From Metabacillus litoralis (lineage in GTDB: Bacteria; Bacillota; Bacilli; Bacillales; Bacillaceae): 64,000 bases of DNA. How positions within the stretch are numbered: the stretch's first letter is position 1; each line of letters starts with the position of its first letter. Position numbers and translations under genes: made by a program. Where the stretch lies: assembly GCF_007994985.1 (NCBI RefSeq), contig NZ_VOQF01000016.1:1-64000 (forward strand), given 5' to 3'. The notes beneath the pieces were generated by a model. The model saw nothing but the letters and a program-made list of their open reading frames with translations. It searched no databases and was not told the origin of the DNA. Shown one piece after another: positions 10,100-20,594 of the stretch.

Positions 10100-11140
10100 A
10101 TGTCTGACGTTTATAAGCAAGCTGGTGTCGACATTGAAGCAGGCTATGAAGCTGTTTCAAGAATGAAGAAGCATGTTGAAAAAACAATGCGTTTAGGTGT
10201 AATGGGTGGTCTTGGCGGTTTTGGTGGAATGTTTGATTTAAGTGAGTTAAATTATAAGAAGCCAGTACTTGTGTCTGGTACAGATGGTGTCGGGACGAAG
10301 TTAAAGCTTGCTTTTATGGCTGACAAGCATGATTCCATAGGTGTTGATGCTGTTGCTATGTGTGTCAATGATATATTAGCTCAAGGTGCGGAACCACTAT
10401 TTTTCTTAGATTATTTGGCTTTAGGTAAAGCGATCCCAGAGAAAATCGAGCAAATCGTTAAAGGAATTGCTGATGGTTGTGAGCAATCTGGTTGTGCCTT
10501 AGTTGGTGGCGAAACTGCTGAAATGCCTGGGCTATATGAAGAAGATGAATATGATGTGGCAGGATTTTCTGTGGGTGTTGTTGAAAAAGACAATATTGTA
10601 ACAGGACAGAATATTGAACCAGGTCATGTATTAATTGGTCTTACATCAAGTGGTATTCATAGCAATGGTTTCTCATTAGTTCGTAAAGTTTTATTAGAAG
10701 ATCAAAAGCTCGATTTACAAAAAGTATATGAGCCGTTCACTGAAACGTTAGGTGAAGTGCTACTCACACCAACGAGAATTTATGTTAAACCAGTTCTTGA
10801 TGTGATTAAAAAGTATCAAGTTGATGGTATGGCACATATTACTGGTGGCGGTTTTATCGAAAACATCCCAAGAATGTTACCTGAAGGAACGGGTGCTGAA
10901 ATCGATTATGGTTCATGGCCAATACCGAAGATTTTCGATTTCTTAAAAGAACAAGGACAGCTTAAAGGTGAAGATTTATTTAATGTCTTTAATATGGGAA
11001 TCGGTTTTGTTCTTGCGATAAAAGAAGAGCTTTTACATGATGTGATTGGACAATTAGAGGAAAATGGTGAGAAGGCTTATATAATTGGTCGTGTGACAAA
11101 GGGCACTGGTGTTACATTTGGCGGAGGCTCGATTGCATGA
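10100..11140 (+). CDS. purM: Phosphoribosylformylglycinamidine cyclo-ligase PurM
   Basis: AIR synthetase closes the imidazole ring of FGAM using ATP. Family landmarks are the start [53 protein letters not shown] and [13 protein letters not shown]. The 346-residue length is normal. AAGGAGGAAG lies 8 nt before the ATG. The gap before it is unusually long because of the repeat insertion; the gene overlaps purN by 4 nt (ATGA). Confidence 0.97.
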   Translation: MSDVYKQAGVDIEAGYEAVSRMKKHVEKTMRLGVMGGLGGFGGMFDLSELNYKKPVLVSGTDGVGTKLKLAFMADKHDSIGVDAVAMCVNDILAQGAEPLFFLDYLALGKAIPEKIEQIVKGIADGCEQSGCALVGGETAEMPGLYEEDEYDVAGFSVGVVEKDNIVTGQNIEPGHVLIGLTSSGIHSNGFSLVRKVLLEDQKLDLQKVYEPFTETLGEVLLTPTRIYVKPVLDVIKKYQVDGMAHITGGGFIENIPRMLPEGTGAEIDYGSWPIPKIFDFLKEQGQLKGEDLFNVFNMGIGFVLAIKEELLHDVIGQLEENGEKAYIIGRVTKGTGVTFGGGSIA

Positions 11141-11703
11141 AAAAACTAGCTGTTTTTGCATCAGGAAATGGCAGCAATTTTCAAGCAATTTTTGATTCGA
11201 TAAAGCTTGGTGAAACAGACGCAGAGATTAGTCTTGTTGTTAGTGATAAACCACAAGCTGGTGTGATTGAGCGAGCTAAATCTGTCAATGTTCCTGCGTA
11301 TTGTTTTATTCCTAAAGAATACGAAGCAAAAGCGGATTACGAACATGCAATCTTATCTGTTTTAGAAAACAACAAGATTGATTTTGTGATTTTAGCTGGG
11401 TATATGAGGTTAATTGGAGATACTCTTTTAAATGCCTACGAAAATAGAATTGTCAATATTCACCCTTCCTTATTGCCTGCATTTCCTGGTAAAGATGCTG
11501 TAGGACAAGCATTTCAAGCCGGTGTAAAGGTAACAGGTGTTACGGTTCATTTTGTTGATGCAGGAATGGACACAGGCCCGATTATTGCCCAAAAAGCAAT
11601 TGAGATTGAAGCTGAAGATACAATAGAAGCAATAGCTAAGAAGATCCATAAAGTTGAACATATGTTATACCCTAAGGTTATCAAAGAATTGGTGTCAAAA
11701 TAA
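11137..11703 (+). CDS. purN: Phosphoribosylglycinamide formyltransferase PurN
   Basis: Transfers the formyl group of 10-formyl-tetrahydrofolate to GAR. It has the [10 protein letters not shown] phosphate loop at the N-terminus, the [12 protein letters not shown] motif with the catalytic Asn-His pair, and [19 protein letters not shown] containing the catalytic Asp. 188 residues, typical. ATG overlaps the purM stop; GGCGGAGG is 7 nt upstream inside purM. Confidence 0.96.
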   Translation: MKKLAVFASGNGSNFQAIFDSIKLGETDAEISLVVSDKPQAGVIERAKSVNVPAYCFIPKEYEAKADYEHAILSVLENNKIDFVILAGYMRLIGDTLLNAYENRIVNIHPSLLPAFPGKDAVGQAFQAGVKVTGVTVHFVDAGMDTGPIIAQKAIEIEAEDTIEAIAKKIHKVEHMLYPKVIKELVSK

Positions 11704-11721
11704 AGCTAGAGGTGAAAAAAT

Positions 11722-13260
11722 ATGTCAGTGAAACGTGCGCTTGTTAGTGTGTCTAATAAAGAAAATCTTGTTCCTTTTGTAAAAGAATTAATCGATTTAG
11801 GTGTTGAGGTTATCTCAACTGGTGGGACGAAATCATTACTTGAGGAAAACGGATTAAACGTAATCGGTATTTCTGAAGTAACTGGATTCCCAGAAATTAT
11901 GGACGGACGTGTTAAAACACTACACCCTAATATTCATGGTGGATTATTAGCTGTTCGTAACAATCCTAGTCATATGGATCAATTAAAAGAAAACAACATT
12001 GAAACAATTGACTTGGTTGTTGTGAATCTTTATCCATTTAAAGAAACGATTTCAAAGCCTGATGTTGAGTTCCAGGATGCAATTGAGAACATCGATATCG
12101 GTGGTCCTTCAATGCTACGCTCTGCTGCAAAAAATCATGAAGATGTAACAGTACTTGTTGATCCACAAGATTACAGTGGAGTTTTAGAAGAATTAAAAGC
12201 TTCTGGAGAAGTTTCATTAAATCAAAAGCAACGTTTAGCAGCAAAGGTATTTAGACATACAGCTGCATACGATGCTTTAATTGCTGAATTCTTAACAAAT
12301 AAAATTGGTGAAGAAGATCCAGAAACAGTTACATATACGTTTGAGAAAAAGCAATCTCTACGTTATGGTGAAAATCCTCATCAAAAAGCAACGTTCTATC
12401 AAAAGCCATTTGTTCCAGTAGCATCAATTGCAAATGCAAAACAGCTTCATGGAAAAGAGCTTTCTTTTAACAACATTAAAGACGCAGATGCTGCTTTACA
12501 AATTGTTCGTGAATTTACAGAGCCAGCAGCAGTTGCCGTTAAGCATATGAATCCATGTGGAGTTGGTGTTGGAACATCAGTGTTTGAAGCATTTACTCGT
12601 TGTTATGCTGCAGATCCAACATCTATTTTTGGCGGAATTGTAGCAGTAAATCATGAGGTTGATGCCCAAACAGCTCATAAGCTTCATGAAATTTTCTTAG
12701 AAATCGTTATTGCTCCATCATTTAGCCAAGAAGCATTAGATATTTTAACAAGCAAGAAAAACCTTCGTTTGTTAACAATTGATGTAACGGCAGCTTCTAA
12801 GGCAGATAAACAGCTTCAATCAGTTCACGGTGGTTTACTAGTACAAGACGAGGATACACTTTCACTTGATGATGTAGAAGTAACAATTCCAACAAAACGC
12901 GAGCCTTCAGAAGATGAGTGGAAGGATCTTAAGTTAGCTTGGAAGGTTGTTAAGCATGTTAAATCAAATGCGATTGTGTTAGCAAAAGATGAAATGACAG
13001 TTGGTGTTGGTGCAGGTCAAATGAATCGTGTAGGCGCAGCGAAAATTGCGATTGAACAAGCAGGTGAAAAAGCACAGGGTAGTGCACTAGGCTCTGACGC
13101 ATTTTTCCCTATGAGTGATACAGTTGAAGCGGCAGCTAAAGCTGGGGTTACAGCTATTATTCAACCAGGTGGATCAATTCGTGATGAAGATTCAATTCGT
13201 ATGGCTGATGAATATGGAATAACAATGGTCTTTACAGGAGTACGTCATTTTAAACATTAA
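11722..13260 (+). CDS. purH: Bifunctional AICAR transformylase / IMP cyclohydrolase PurH
   Basis: Catalyses the last two steps to IMP. The N-terminal ~195 residues are the cyclohydrolase (MGS-like fold; [30 protein letters not shown]). The C-terminal part is the formyltransferase ([26 protein letters not shown] with the Lys-His pair, and ending [10 protein letters not shown]). 512 residues as in B. subtilis. GAGGTG lies 8 nt before the ATG and 8 nt after purN. Confidence 0.97.
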   Translation: MSVKRALVSVSNKENLVPFVKELIDLGVEVISTGGTKSLLEENGLNVIGISEVTGFPEIMDGRVKTLHPNIHGGLLAVRNNPSHMDQLKENNIETIDLVVVNLYPFKETISKPDVEFQDAIENIDIGGPSMLRSAAKNHEDVTVLVDPQDYSGVLEELKASGEVSLNQKQRLAAKVFRHTAAYDALIAEFLTNKIGEEDPETVTYTFEKKQSLRYGENPHQKATFYQKPFVPVASIANAKQLHGKELSFNNIKDADAALQIVREFTEPAAVAVKHMNPCGVGVGTSVFEAFTRCYAADPTSIFGGIVAVNHEVDAQTAHKLHEIFLEIVIAPSFSQEALDILTSKKNLRLLTIDVTAASKADKQLQSVHGGLLVQDEDTLSLDDVEVTIPTKREPSEDEWKDLKLAWKVVKHVKSNAIVLAKDEMTVGVGAGQMNRVGAAKIAIEQAGEKAQGSALGSDAFFPMSDTVEAAAKAGVTAIIQPGGSIRDEDSIRMADEYGITMVFTGVRHFKH

Positions 13261-13272
13261 GAAGAGGTGTAA

Positions 13273-14629
<1,357 letters not shown>

Positions 14630-14708
14630 AGTAATACCTCCATATTTAAATTGTATGGTGATTGTTGCTACCGACTTTTAGGAAACGTTGTATAGTATAT
14701 GAAAGAAA

Positions 14709-14738
14709 AGGGGCTGGTGTTAACCAGTCCCATTTTTT
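14709..14738 (+). terminator. Terminator of the pur operon
   Basis: GGGGCTGGT and ACCAGTCCC form a 9-bp stem (one G-U) around a GTTA loop, followed by ATTTTTTA. It is the first strong terminator after purD on the + strand. Confidence 0.85.
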
Positions 14739-14749
14739 ACTTAGTTCGA

Positions 14750-14857
14750 TGTCTAGCTCCAGCTGAAGGGAAAAATAAAGAAATAGCTTAGGGAGCCAGC
14801 TATTTCAAAGAGCGATTTTTCCTGCTTGTCGGGGCTGTTTAAGGTGCTTGTGCTTTT
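14750..14857. repeat. Diverged inverted copy of the purF-purM repeat family
   Basis: TGTCTAGCTCCAGC at the left and CTTGTCGGGGCTG...TGCTTGTGCTTTTA at the right are the reverse complement of the ends of the repeat at 9723-9989 with several changes. The middle is different and holds its own inverted repeat, GAAATAGCT/AGCTATTTC. It lies between the pur terminator and a reverse-strand membrane gene. Confidence 0.7.
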
Positions 14858-14861
14858 ATTA

Positions 14862-15143
14862 TTAAGAAGGATTGTATGACTCTTCAAATTCTTCATCTTC
14901 CTCATCATCATAATCATCGTCTTCATCTACGAAAAATGTTTCTGTGTTGTTTTCGAATAAATATGTGATCGGACAGAAGCGGAGGATCCCTTCGCCAACT
15001 TTCATTGCAGCAAGAACGATAACAATGATATATGAATCTCTCCAAGGCTTCTTGCAATACTTGGATGTAGCCCAAGATAGTAGTGAAAGTCCACATGTTA
15101 TTCGGATTAATGCGTTAACTATACCAATGTTTGGTCTAATCAT
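14862..15143 (-). CDS. Small membrane protein, DUF2892/YgaP-like domain with acidic tail
   Basis: 93 residues from the ATG at 15143, which has GGGAGG 8 nt upstream; a longer in-frame extension to 15209 lacks such a site. The N-terminus MIRPNIGIVNALIRITCGL and two hydrophobic segments (about residues 10-25 and 35-55) resemble the DUF2892 inner-membrane domain. The last ~25 residues are almost all Asp and Glu (VDEDDDYDDEEDEEFEE), so the cytoplasmic tail would be strongly acidic. Divergent from yerA with a 112-nt shared promoter region. Family assignment is moderate; role unknown. Confidence 0.7.
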   Translation of the reverse strand: MIRPNIGIVNALIRITCGLSLLSWATSKYCKKPWRDSYIIVIVLAAMKVGEGILRFCPITYLFENNTETFFVDEDDDYDDEEDEEFEESYNPS

Positions 15144-15255
15144 ATTACAATCCTCCCAGAAATTTGTCATGAAAATGCAATAAAACGTTAATGCGTTAAT
15201 AATTTCCATATGTTAACATAGTAATAAGCTACAAACTACAAATGGAGGGTTTACT

Positions 15256-16998
15256 ATGCCCGAAAAAAAATTCAGATGGAAAAACAGTACAATACGGAAA
15301 CAAATTGATGTTTTATCAAATAAATTAGCACCAACTGTTGTATTGAAAAACGCAACATATTTGAACTCTTATTTACGACAATGGATAAAAGCAAATATTT
15401 GGATCTTAGAAGATCGTATTATTTATGTGGGAAACAATTTTCCTGAAATCACAACTAATACTGAGGTTATTGATTGCTCAACAAAAGTCGTAGTACCAGG
15501 ATATATTGAACCACATGCTCATCCATTTCAATTATATAATCCCCATACTTTAGCAAGTTATGTGTCACAAACAGGGACAACAACATTAATCAATGATAAT
15601 CTTTTTTTACTTTTACAATGCCAGAAAAAGAAAGCGCTTACTTTAATCGATGCTTTAGAGAAGCATCATTTTCATTATTATTGGTGGGCACGCTTCGATT
15701 TGCAAACAGAAATCCATTCAGAAGAAAAAGTACTCTCACATGATTTTGTCAAGAAATGGCTAGAACATGACTCCGTTTTACAAGGTGGAGAATTAACAGG
15801 ATGGCCAAAGCTGGCCGATGGTGATGATTGGTTTTTATACTGGTTACAAGAAACAAAGAGAAAGGGAAAAAGAATGGAAGGACACTTCCCAGGGGCTTCA
15901 GAGAATACATTAACGAAGATGAAGCTTTTTGGTGTAGATAGTGATCACGAATCATTGACTGGTAAAGATGTAATTAAGCGGTTGAAAATGGGCTATACAG
16001 CTGCTTTAAGACATTCTTCTATACGTCCTGACTTAGAGAAATTATTAATGGAACTTGAGAATGAAGGATTAACAACTTATGATTTCTTGTATTATACAAC
16101 AGATGGAGCAACTCCTTCTTTTTATGAAGAAGGAATGATTAATCGTTGTATAGATATTGCATTAGAGTGCAATGTGCCTTCAATAGATGCGTATAATATG
16201 AGCTCTTTTAATGTGGCAAAATATTATCAAATTGACGACCAAATTGGTGTGATAGCTCCTGGTAAAGTGGCAACACTAAATATTTTATCAAGCATTGATC
16301 AACCTGATCCAATAAGTGTTATGTCAAAAGGAGTTTGGCTTCGTAAAGATAACGAAAAAATAGAAGAGAAAGAAGAATTTAATTGGGGAGATTATGGATT
16401 ACAGAAGGCAGATATAAATTGGGAGCTAACATTAGATGATTTACAGTTTTCTATGCCTTTAGGTATGAAAATGAGAAATGCGGTCATCATGGAACCATAC
16501 TCAATTACAATTGATGGATCTGCAAATGACCTATCATATCATCATGATGAAAGCTTTTTAGCACTCATTGATCGATATGGTGAATGGAGAATCAACACCT
16601 TTATTAAAGGCTTTGCTAATAAAGTGCAAGGCTTTGCAAGCTCCTATTCAACAACTGGTGATATCATTATTATAGGTAAAAATAAAAAGGAAATGGTATT
16701 AGCTTTTCGTCGGATGAAAGAAATTGGTGGTGGGATTGTCCTAACTGAAAATGATGAAGTGATCTTTGAAATGCCATTGCATTTAAATGGAAGTGCATCA
16801 AATGATCAGCTTAAAGATGTGATTCACAAGCAGAAAGAATTGAACGCACTTTTGATTGATCGAGGCTATACATTTGATGATCCGGTATATTCTTTGTTGT
16901 TTTTATCATCAACACATCTACCATATATAAGAATTACACCAAGAGGTATTTTTGATGTGATGAAAAAAACGGTACTCTTTCCATCGATAATGCGTTAA
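15256..16998 (+). CDS. yerA: Putative adenine deaminase, YerA type
   Basis: A 580-residue amidohydrolase-superfamily protein homologous to B. subtilis YerA, which also follows purD. It shows the adenine-deaminase domain plan: short N-terminal sandwich, the TIM-barrel metal motif EPHAHPF (residues 93-99), then a C-terminal domain with KGFANKVQGFASSYSTTGDIIIIGKN. The classic motif reads PGFIDxHxH; here an EP precedes HAH. Predicted reaction is adenine to hypoxanthine plus ammonia, a salvage step that fits the neighbouring IMP operon, but YerA-type paralogues are less well characterised than AdeC. Start ATG is preceded by TGGAGGG. Confidence 0.82.
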   Translation: MPEKKFRWKNSTIRKQIDVLSNKLAPTVVLKNATYLNSYLRQWIKANIWILEDRIIYVGNNFPEITTNTEVIDCSTKVVVPGYIEPHAHPFQLYNPHTLASYVSQTGTTTLINDNLFLLLQCQKKKALTLIDALEKHHFHYYWWARFDLQTEIHSEEKVLSHDFVKKWLEHDSVLQGGELTGWPKLADGDDWFLYWLQETKRKGKRMEGHFPGASENTLTKMKLFGVDSDHESLTGKDVIKRLKMGYTAALRHSSIRPDLEKLLMELENEGLTTYDFLYYTTDGATPSFYEEGMINRCIDIALECNVPSIDAYNMSSFNVAKYYQIDDQIGVIAPGKVATLNILSSIDQPDPISVMSKGVWLRKDNEKIEEKEEFNWGDYGLQKADINWELTLDDLQFSMPLGMKMRNAVIMEPYSITIDGSANDLSYHHDESFLALIDRYGEWRINTFIKGFANKVQGFASSYSTTGDIIIIGKNKKEMVLAFRRMKEIGGGIVLTENDEVIFEMPLHLNGSASNDQLKDVIHKQKELNALLIDRGYTFDDPVYSLLFLSSTHLPYIRITPRGIFDVMKKTVLFPSIMR

Positions 16999-17035
16999 AA
17001 TATAAAAGTGGAAAAAACGATAAGGTTGTGTTAGT

Positions 17036-18082
17036 TTGTTTAAGGGAAAATTATCTTTTATTATTCTTTCTATGCTCATAGTGAGTGCATGTAGTAATGA
17101 TGAGGAAAAAACCTCCACTAAAGAAAAAGAACCGATTCAAGTGAAGGAAGAACCGGTAGCAGTTGAAGTTGAAGAAAGCGTTTCATTTCCTCTAACAGGA
17201 TTAGAAGCAGATGAACAAGAGCTGACTCAGCGTCCTGTAGCGGTAATGATTAATAATCATCCTAGCGCAAGACCACAATCAGGTTTATATAAAGCTGATG
17301 TTGTGTATGAAGTTCTTGCTGAGGGTAATATAACGAGATTTTTAGCTGTATTTCAAAGTGAAATACCAGATATTATAGGACCTGTTAGAAGTGCAAGAGA
17401 TTATTATATTGATTTAAGTAAAGGATTTAATTCTCTATATGTTAGTCATGGATGGAGCCCAGATGCAAAAGAGATGCTTGAAGCTGGAGAAGCGGACTAT
17501 ATAAATGGTTTGTTTTATGATGGCACTCTGTTTTGGAGAGCAGATCACCGTAAAGCACCACATAATTCATATATTTCAAAAGAAAACATCTTAAAGGGTG
17601 CAGATAAATTAGGTTATGAAGTAACTGCAGAAGTTGAGCCTTTTGAGTTTCTTTCAAAAGAAGATGTGGAAAATGTACAAGGAGAAGCTCTGAACAAGTT
17701 TGTCATAAAATATGACAACTCCGCTACATGGCAAGCAACTTACGAGTATAATCAAGCTGAACAAGTCTATACCCGTTATAGTGGTGATGAACAATCAATC
17801 GATTTGGAAAGTGGAGAACCTGTTACATTAGCAAATGTGTTCGTTGTTGAGATGGAACACAGAATTATAGATGATTATGGTAGAAGAGGACTTAATTTAA
17901 CTTCTGGAGGAAATGCAATTCTCCTTCAAAATGGAACAAAACAGGAAATACAATGGGAAAACCACGATGGACGAATCGTTCCTGTTAAAGACGGAGAAGT
18001 TGTGAAACTAGCTCCAGGTAGAACGTGGATCAATATTGTCCCTGATTTAACGAAATCATTTATATCACAATCGCAAAATTAA
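17036..18082 (+). CDS. yerB: DUF3048 lipoprotein YerB
   Basis: 348 residues starting at TTG with TAAGGTTG upstream. A lipoprotein signal runs through the hydrophobic segment FIILSMLIVSAC, with lipobox Val-Ser-Ala-Cys and modified Cys19, so the protein should be anchored outside the membrane. A charged linker follows, then the DUF3048 domain (RPVAVMINNHPSARPQSG, VGPVRSAR-like IIGPVRSARDYYIDL, HRKAPHNSYIS). Biochemical role unknown. It lies 13 nt before yerC and follows yerA, the same order as in B. subtilis. Confidence 0.88.
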   Translation: MFKGKLSFIILSMLIVSACSNDEEKTSTKEKEPIQVKEEPVAVEVEESVSFPLTGLEADEQELTQRPVAVMINNHPSARPQSGLYKADVVYEVLAEGNITRFLAVFQSEIPDIIGPVRSARDYYIDLSKGFNSLYVSHGWSPDAKEMLEAGEADYINGLFYDGTLFWRADHRKAPHNSYISKENILKGADKLGYEVTAEVEPFEFLSKEDVENVQGEALNKFVIKYDNSATWQATYEYNQAEQVYTRYSGDEQSIDLESGEPVTLANVFVVEMEHRIIDDYGRRGLNLTSGGNAILLQNGTKQEIQWENHDGRIVPVKDGEVVKLAPGRTWINIVPDLTKSFISQSQN

Positions 18083-18095
18083 AAGGAGAATGAAT

Positions 18096-18407
18096 ATGCA
18101 AATAGAAAAGCTACGTGGCAAAGAACTAGATCAGCTTTTTCAATCTGTTTTATCTTTAAAAGATTTAGAGGAATGCTATCGTTTTTTTGATGATCTTTGT
18201 ACAGTTAATGAGATTCAATCTTTAGCTCAAAGACTTGAGGTTGCTAGAATGCTACGTGACGGAAATACGTATCATAAAATTGAAACAGAAACAGGTGCTA
18301 GCACAGCAACAATTTCTCGAGTGAAGCGTTGTTTGAATTATGGTAATGATGCTTATACAATGGCGTTAGAGCGTGTTCATGGGGAAAAGGAAGTTAAAGA
18401 AGAATAG
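18096..18407 (+). CDS. yerC: TrpR-like DNA-binding protein YerC
   Basis: 103 residues of the YerC/YecD TrpR-related family. The helix-turn-helix is ETETGASTATISRVKRCL (about residues 66-83), preceded by EIQSLAQRLEVARMLRDG. I chose ATG 18096 over ATG 18090 because AAAGGAG ends 7 nt before the former but only 1-2 nt before the latter, and because the protein then starts MQIEKLRGKEL as in B. subtilis. DNA target unknown. Confidence 0.9.
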   Translation: MQIEKLRGKELDQLFQSVLSLKDLEECYRFFDDLCTVNEIQSLAQRLEVARMLRDGNTYHKIETETGASTATISRVKRCLNYGNDAYTMALERVHGEKEVKEE

Positions 18408-18444
18408 AAAGCTCATGTTGGTTTGAGTTTATATAGAGGGAGCA

Positions 18445-18476
18445 AGGAGCATTAGGTTGATAATGCTTCTTTTTTA
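18445..18476 (+). terminator. Terminator after yerC
   Basis: GAGCATTA/TAATGCTTC stem with a GGTTGA loop followed by six T. It ends the yerA-yerB-yerC unit. Confidence 0.85.
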
Positions 18477-18582
18477 TTGTTAATAAAAATTTTAAAAAAC
18501 AATTATTGGATTGGTACAGGGGTTGTGAAACATTTAAAGTGTTTAGCAAACTTAATAAGTTGTTATTAGATAGAAATAAATC

Positions 18583-18708
18583 CGTTGCATTTCGCTGCAG
18601 ACACTTGCTTTCCGCGGGGAGGAAGTCAAGCCTCCTCGGCTGCGCCTGCGGGGTCTCGACCTTTCCTCTGCACCCGCAGGAGTCAAGTGTCTTCCGCTGC
18701 ATTCCACT
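18583..18708. repeat. GC-rich dyad repeat, copy 1
   Basis: A GC-rich island in AT-rich DNA. It contains CTTTCCGCGGGG, CCTCCTCGGCTGCGCCTGCGG and CGCAGGAGTC, with GACACTTG (18600) pairing CAAGTGTC (18684). It is the same family as 19497-19625 (opposite orientation) and 40670-40800. Such elements are common between genes in Bacillaceae. Open frames crossing it on both strands are artefacts of its composition. Confidence 0.85.
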
Positions 18709-18967
18709 ATAGTGTACTTTACAAGGATATAATCTTTGAAAAAACAACTTTCATTTATTAGTTATTGTTATATTAGGGAAATATACTACACAAGTCGTGT
18801 GATTATTAAATTGTTATGTAGCAACAAATAAGCTTAATTTGCTTATTGCTCCACTATGTGTGTACTTACAAGCTCAACCTGTGAAGAACAGCTCAAATTA
18901 AAAGTCAGTTGCATATCTGTTATTAGTAGTTGAGATATTAGAAAGAAAAAGACAAGGTGGATAACAA

Positions 18968-19327
18968 ATGAAAAAGTGTCTTGTTATTTCTTTAATGGTA
19001 ATAAGCTTAATATTACTTTCACCAACTAATTTGAAAGCGGAAAATGATGAGTTCATACTTCCCGATGCATTTCTTACCACACTATCCCCACATATAGACA
19101 ATGCTGTAGTTGAACATTATGGAGGACTTACTCAATATGCTCTTTACGATATAGAAATAATTAGTATCCAAAGAATGCAGGTTGGGAGGTCCTTTAGTTT
19201 TACAGTAGCTATAAAAATATTCCCCTTTGAGAAAGCACACAACTATATTGGAGAGGATACATTAACTCTAGAAATTGTACCTTCAGGTATAAATGTTACG
19301 AGTTATAAACATCAAAAATATAAATAG
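18968..19327 (+). CDS. Secreted DUF3888 domain protein
   Basis: 119 residues: an N-terminal Sec signal (MKKCLVISLMVISLILLSP, cut probably after LKA), then a domain starting LPDAFLTTLSPHIDNAVVEHYGG and containing QYALYDIEIISI, which fits DUF3888 as I remember it. Role unknown. ACAAGGTGG lies 6 nt before the ATG. It occupies the place where B. subtilis has yerD, and both sides carry inverted copies of a GC-rich repeat, so it may be a local insertion. Confidence 0.75.
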   Translation: MKKCLVISLMVISLILLSPTNLKAENDEFILPDAFLTTLSPHIDNAVVEHYGGLTQYALYDIEIISIQRMQVGRSFSFTVAIKIFPFEKAHNYIGEDTLTLEIVPSGINVTSYKHQKYK

Positions 19328-19496
19328 TTATTAATACCAAGTTGTTACTATTAAAAATTAAGAAAGTAATAGTAATTCTTTTTTCTTGGTTAAACATATG
19401 TGTGTCGTTGAACTTGTATCTTATTAACCTCTGTACATTGTAAAAAGTTGTGAATAATTTTATATATTGAATGCTTAATACTCTATATCAGCACTA

Positions 19497-19625
19497 TGTT
19501 GATTGTAGTGGAAGGTGTGAGACTCCTGCGGGATTGCGAGTCAGAGGGAGACCCCGCAAGTGCAAAGCACTGAGGAGGCTCCCGGACCGCCCGCGGAAAG
19601 CGAACACCTGCAACGGAAATCAACA
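19497..19625. repeat. GC-rich dyad repeat, copy 2 (inverted)
   Basis: Reverse-oriented copy of the 18583 element: GACTCCTGCGGG...GGGAGACCCCGC...GAGGAGGCTCC...CCGCGGAAAGCG. Ends TGTTGATT (19497) and AATCAACA (19618) are inverted repeats. It lies downstream of the DUF3888 gene. Confidence 0.85.
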
Positions 19626-19825
19626 GGCAAATTTAAGCGAGCTAAAAAAAGTAAGCCTGCTTTTGGTTGTAAAGTAATAGATTGTTTGCTCATAAAACTT
19701 TACGTTCTACTAAAATGAACAAACTTAGCAAATTATCCATTTAATACATCTCTATTTAAGTTTTTGTGCCTACTAGTAATTTGCTATAATAAAAATTGGA
19801 TGTTTTTGAATGGAGGAGTCCAGCA

Positions 19826-20509
19826 ATGTATGATATTAACGAGTGGAAGCATGTCTTTAAACTCGATCCCGATAAAGAAATCAGTGATGAAGACCTAGAA
19901 AAAGTATGTGAATCTGGCACAGATGCTATTCTTGTTGGTGGAAGTGACAATATTACAGAAGATAATGTGTTAAACTTAATGGCTAGAATCAGACGGTATT
20001 TAATACCTTGTGTTTTAGAAGTTTCAACTGTAGAATCTATTCTTCCAGGCTTTGATTTATACTTTATCCCATCTGTCATGAATAGTAACAGCACAAAATG
20101 GCTAATCAATTTACACCAAGAAGCAGTTAAAGAATATGGTGAAATTATGAACTGGGATGAAATTGTAGTTGAAGGCTATTGTATATTAAATCCTGACTGT
20201 AAAGCTGCAAAACTAACAGAAGCCGCAACAGATCTATCAATAGAAGACGTTAAAGCATATGCCCGTGTCGCAGAAAACATGTTTCACTTACCAATCTTCT
20301 ATTTAGAATACAGTGGGAAATTAGGAGATTTAGAAGTTGTGAAAGAAACAAAGAAGGTACTATCTAATACAAAGCTATTTTATGGTGGAGGAATATCATC
20401 TGCTGATGAAGCAAAAAGCTTTGCAGAGCATGCTGATGTAGTGGTGGTAGGAAACGTAATTTACACCGATTTGAAAGCTGCGTTACAAACTGTTTCAGCT
20501 GTAAAATAG
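19826..20509 (+). CDS. pcrB: Heptaprenylglyceryl phosphate synthase PcrB
   Basis: 227-residue TIM-barrel prenyltransferase of the GGGP-synthase family. In Bacillus, PcrB couples heptaprenyl diphosphate to sn-glycerol-1-phosphate, giving an archaeal-type ether lipid. Visible are the start [45 protein letters not shown] and the phosphate-binding [13 protein letters not shown] plus [16 protein letters not shown] lies 8 nt before ATG 19826; an earlier in-frame start at 19796 would include that site. First gene of the pcrB-pcrA-ligA cluster. Confidence 0.95.
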   Translation: MYDINEWKHVFKLDPDKEISDEDLEKVCESGTDAILVGGSDNITEDNVLNLMARIRRYLIPCVLEVSTVESILPGFDLYFIPSVMNSNSTKWLINLHQEAVKEYGEIMNWDEIVVEGYCILNPDCKAAKLTEAATDLSIEDVKAYARVAENMFHLPIFYLEYSGKLGDLEVVKETKKVLSNTKLFYGGGISSADEAKSFAEHADVVVVGNVIYTDLKAALQTVSAVK

Positions 20510-20594
20510 AATTTTATGGTAAAACATTGAACATAGATTAGAAAAAGGGTAAAATCAATTATAGAACATACGTTTGATTAAGGTGGTGGAGAAG

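Noticed and set aside
18394-18747. Frames on both strands over the GC-rich repeat near 18600
   Set aside because: Open because of GC-rich composition of the interspersed element; same kind of frame appears in each copy.
19471-19677. 68-codon frame with Arg-rich sequence
   Set aside because: Lies almost wholly in the GC-rich repeat copy 2.
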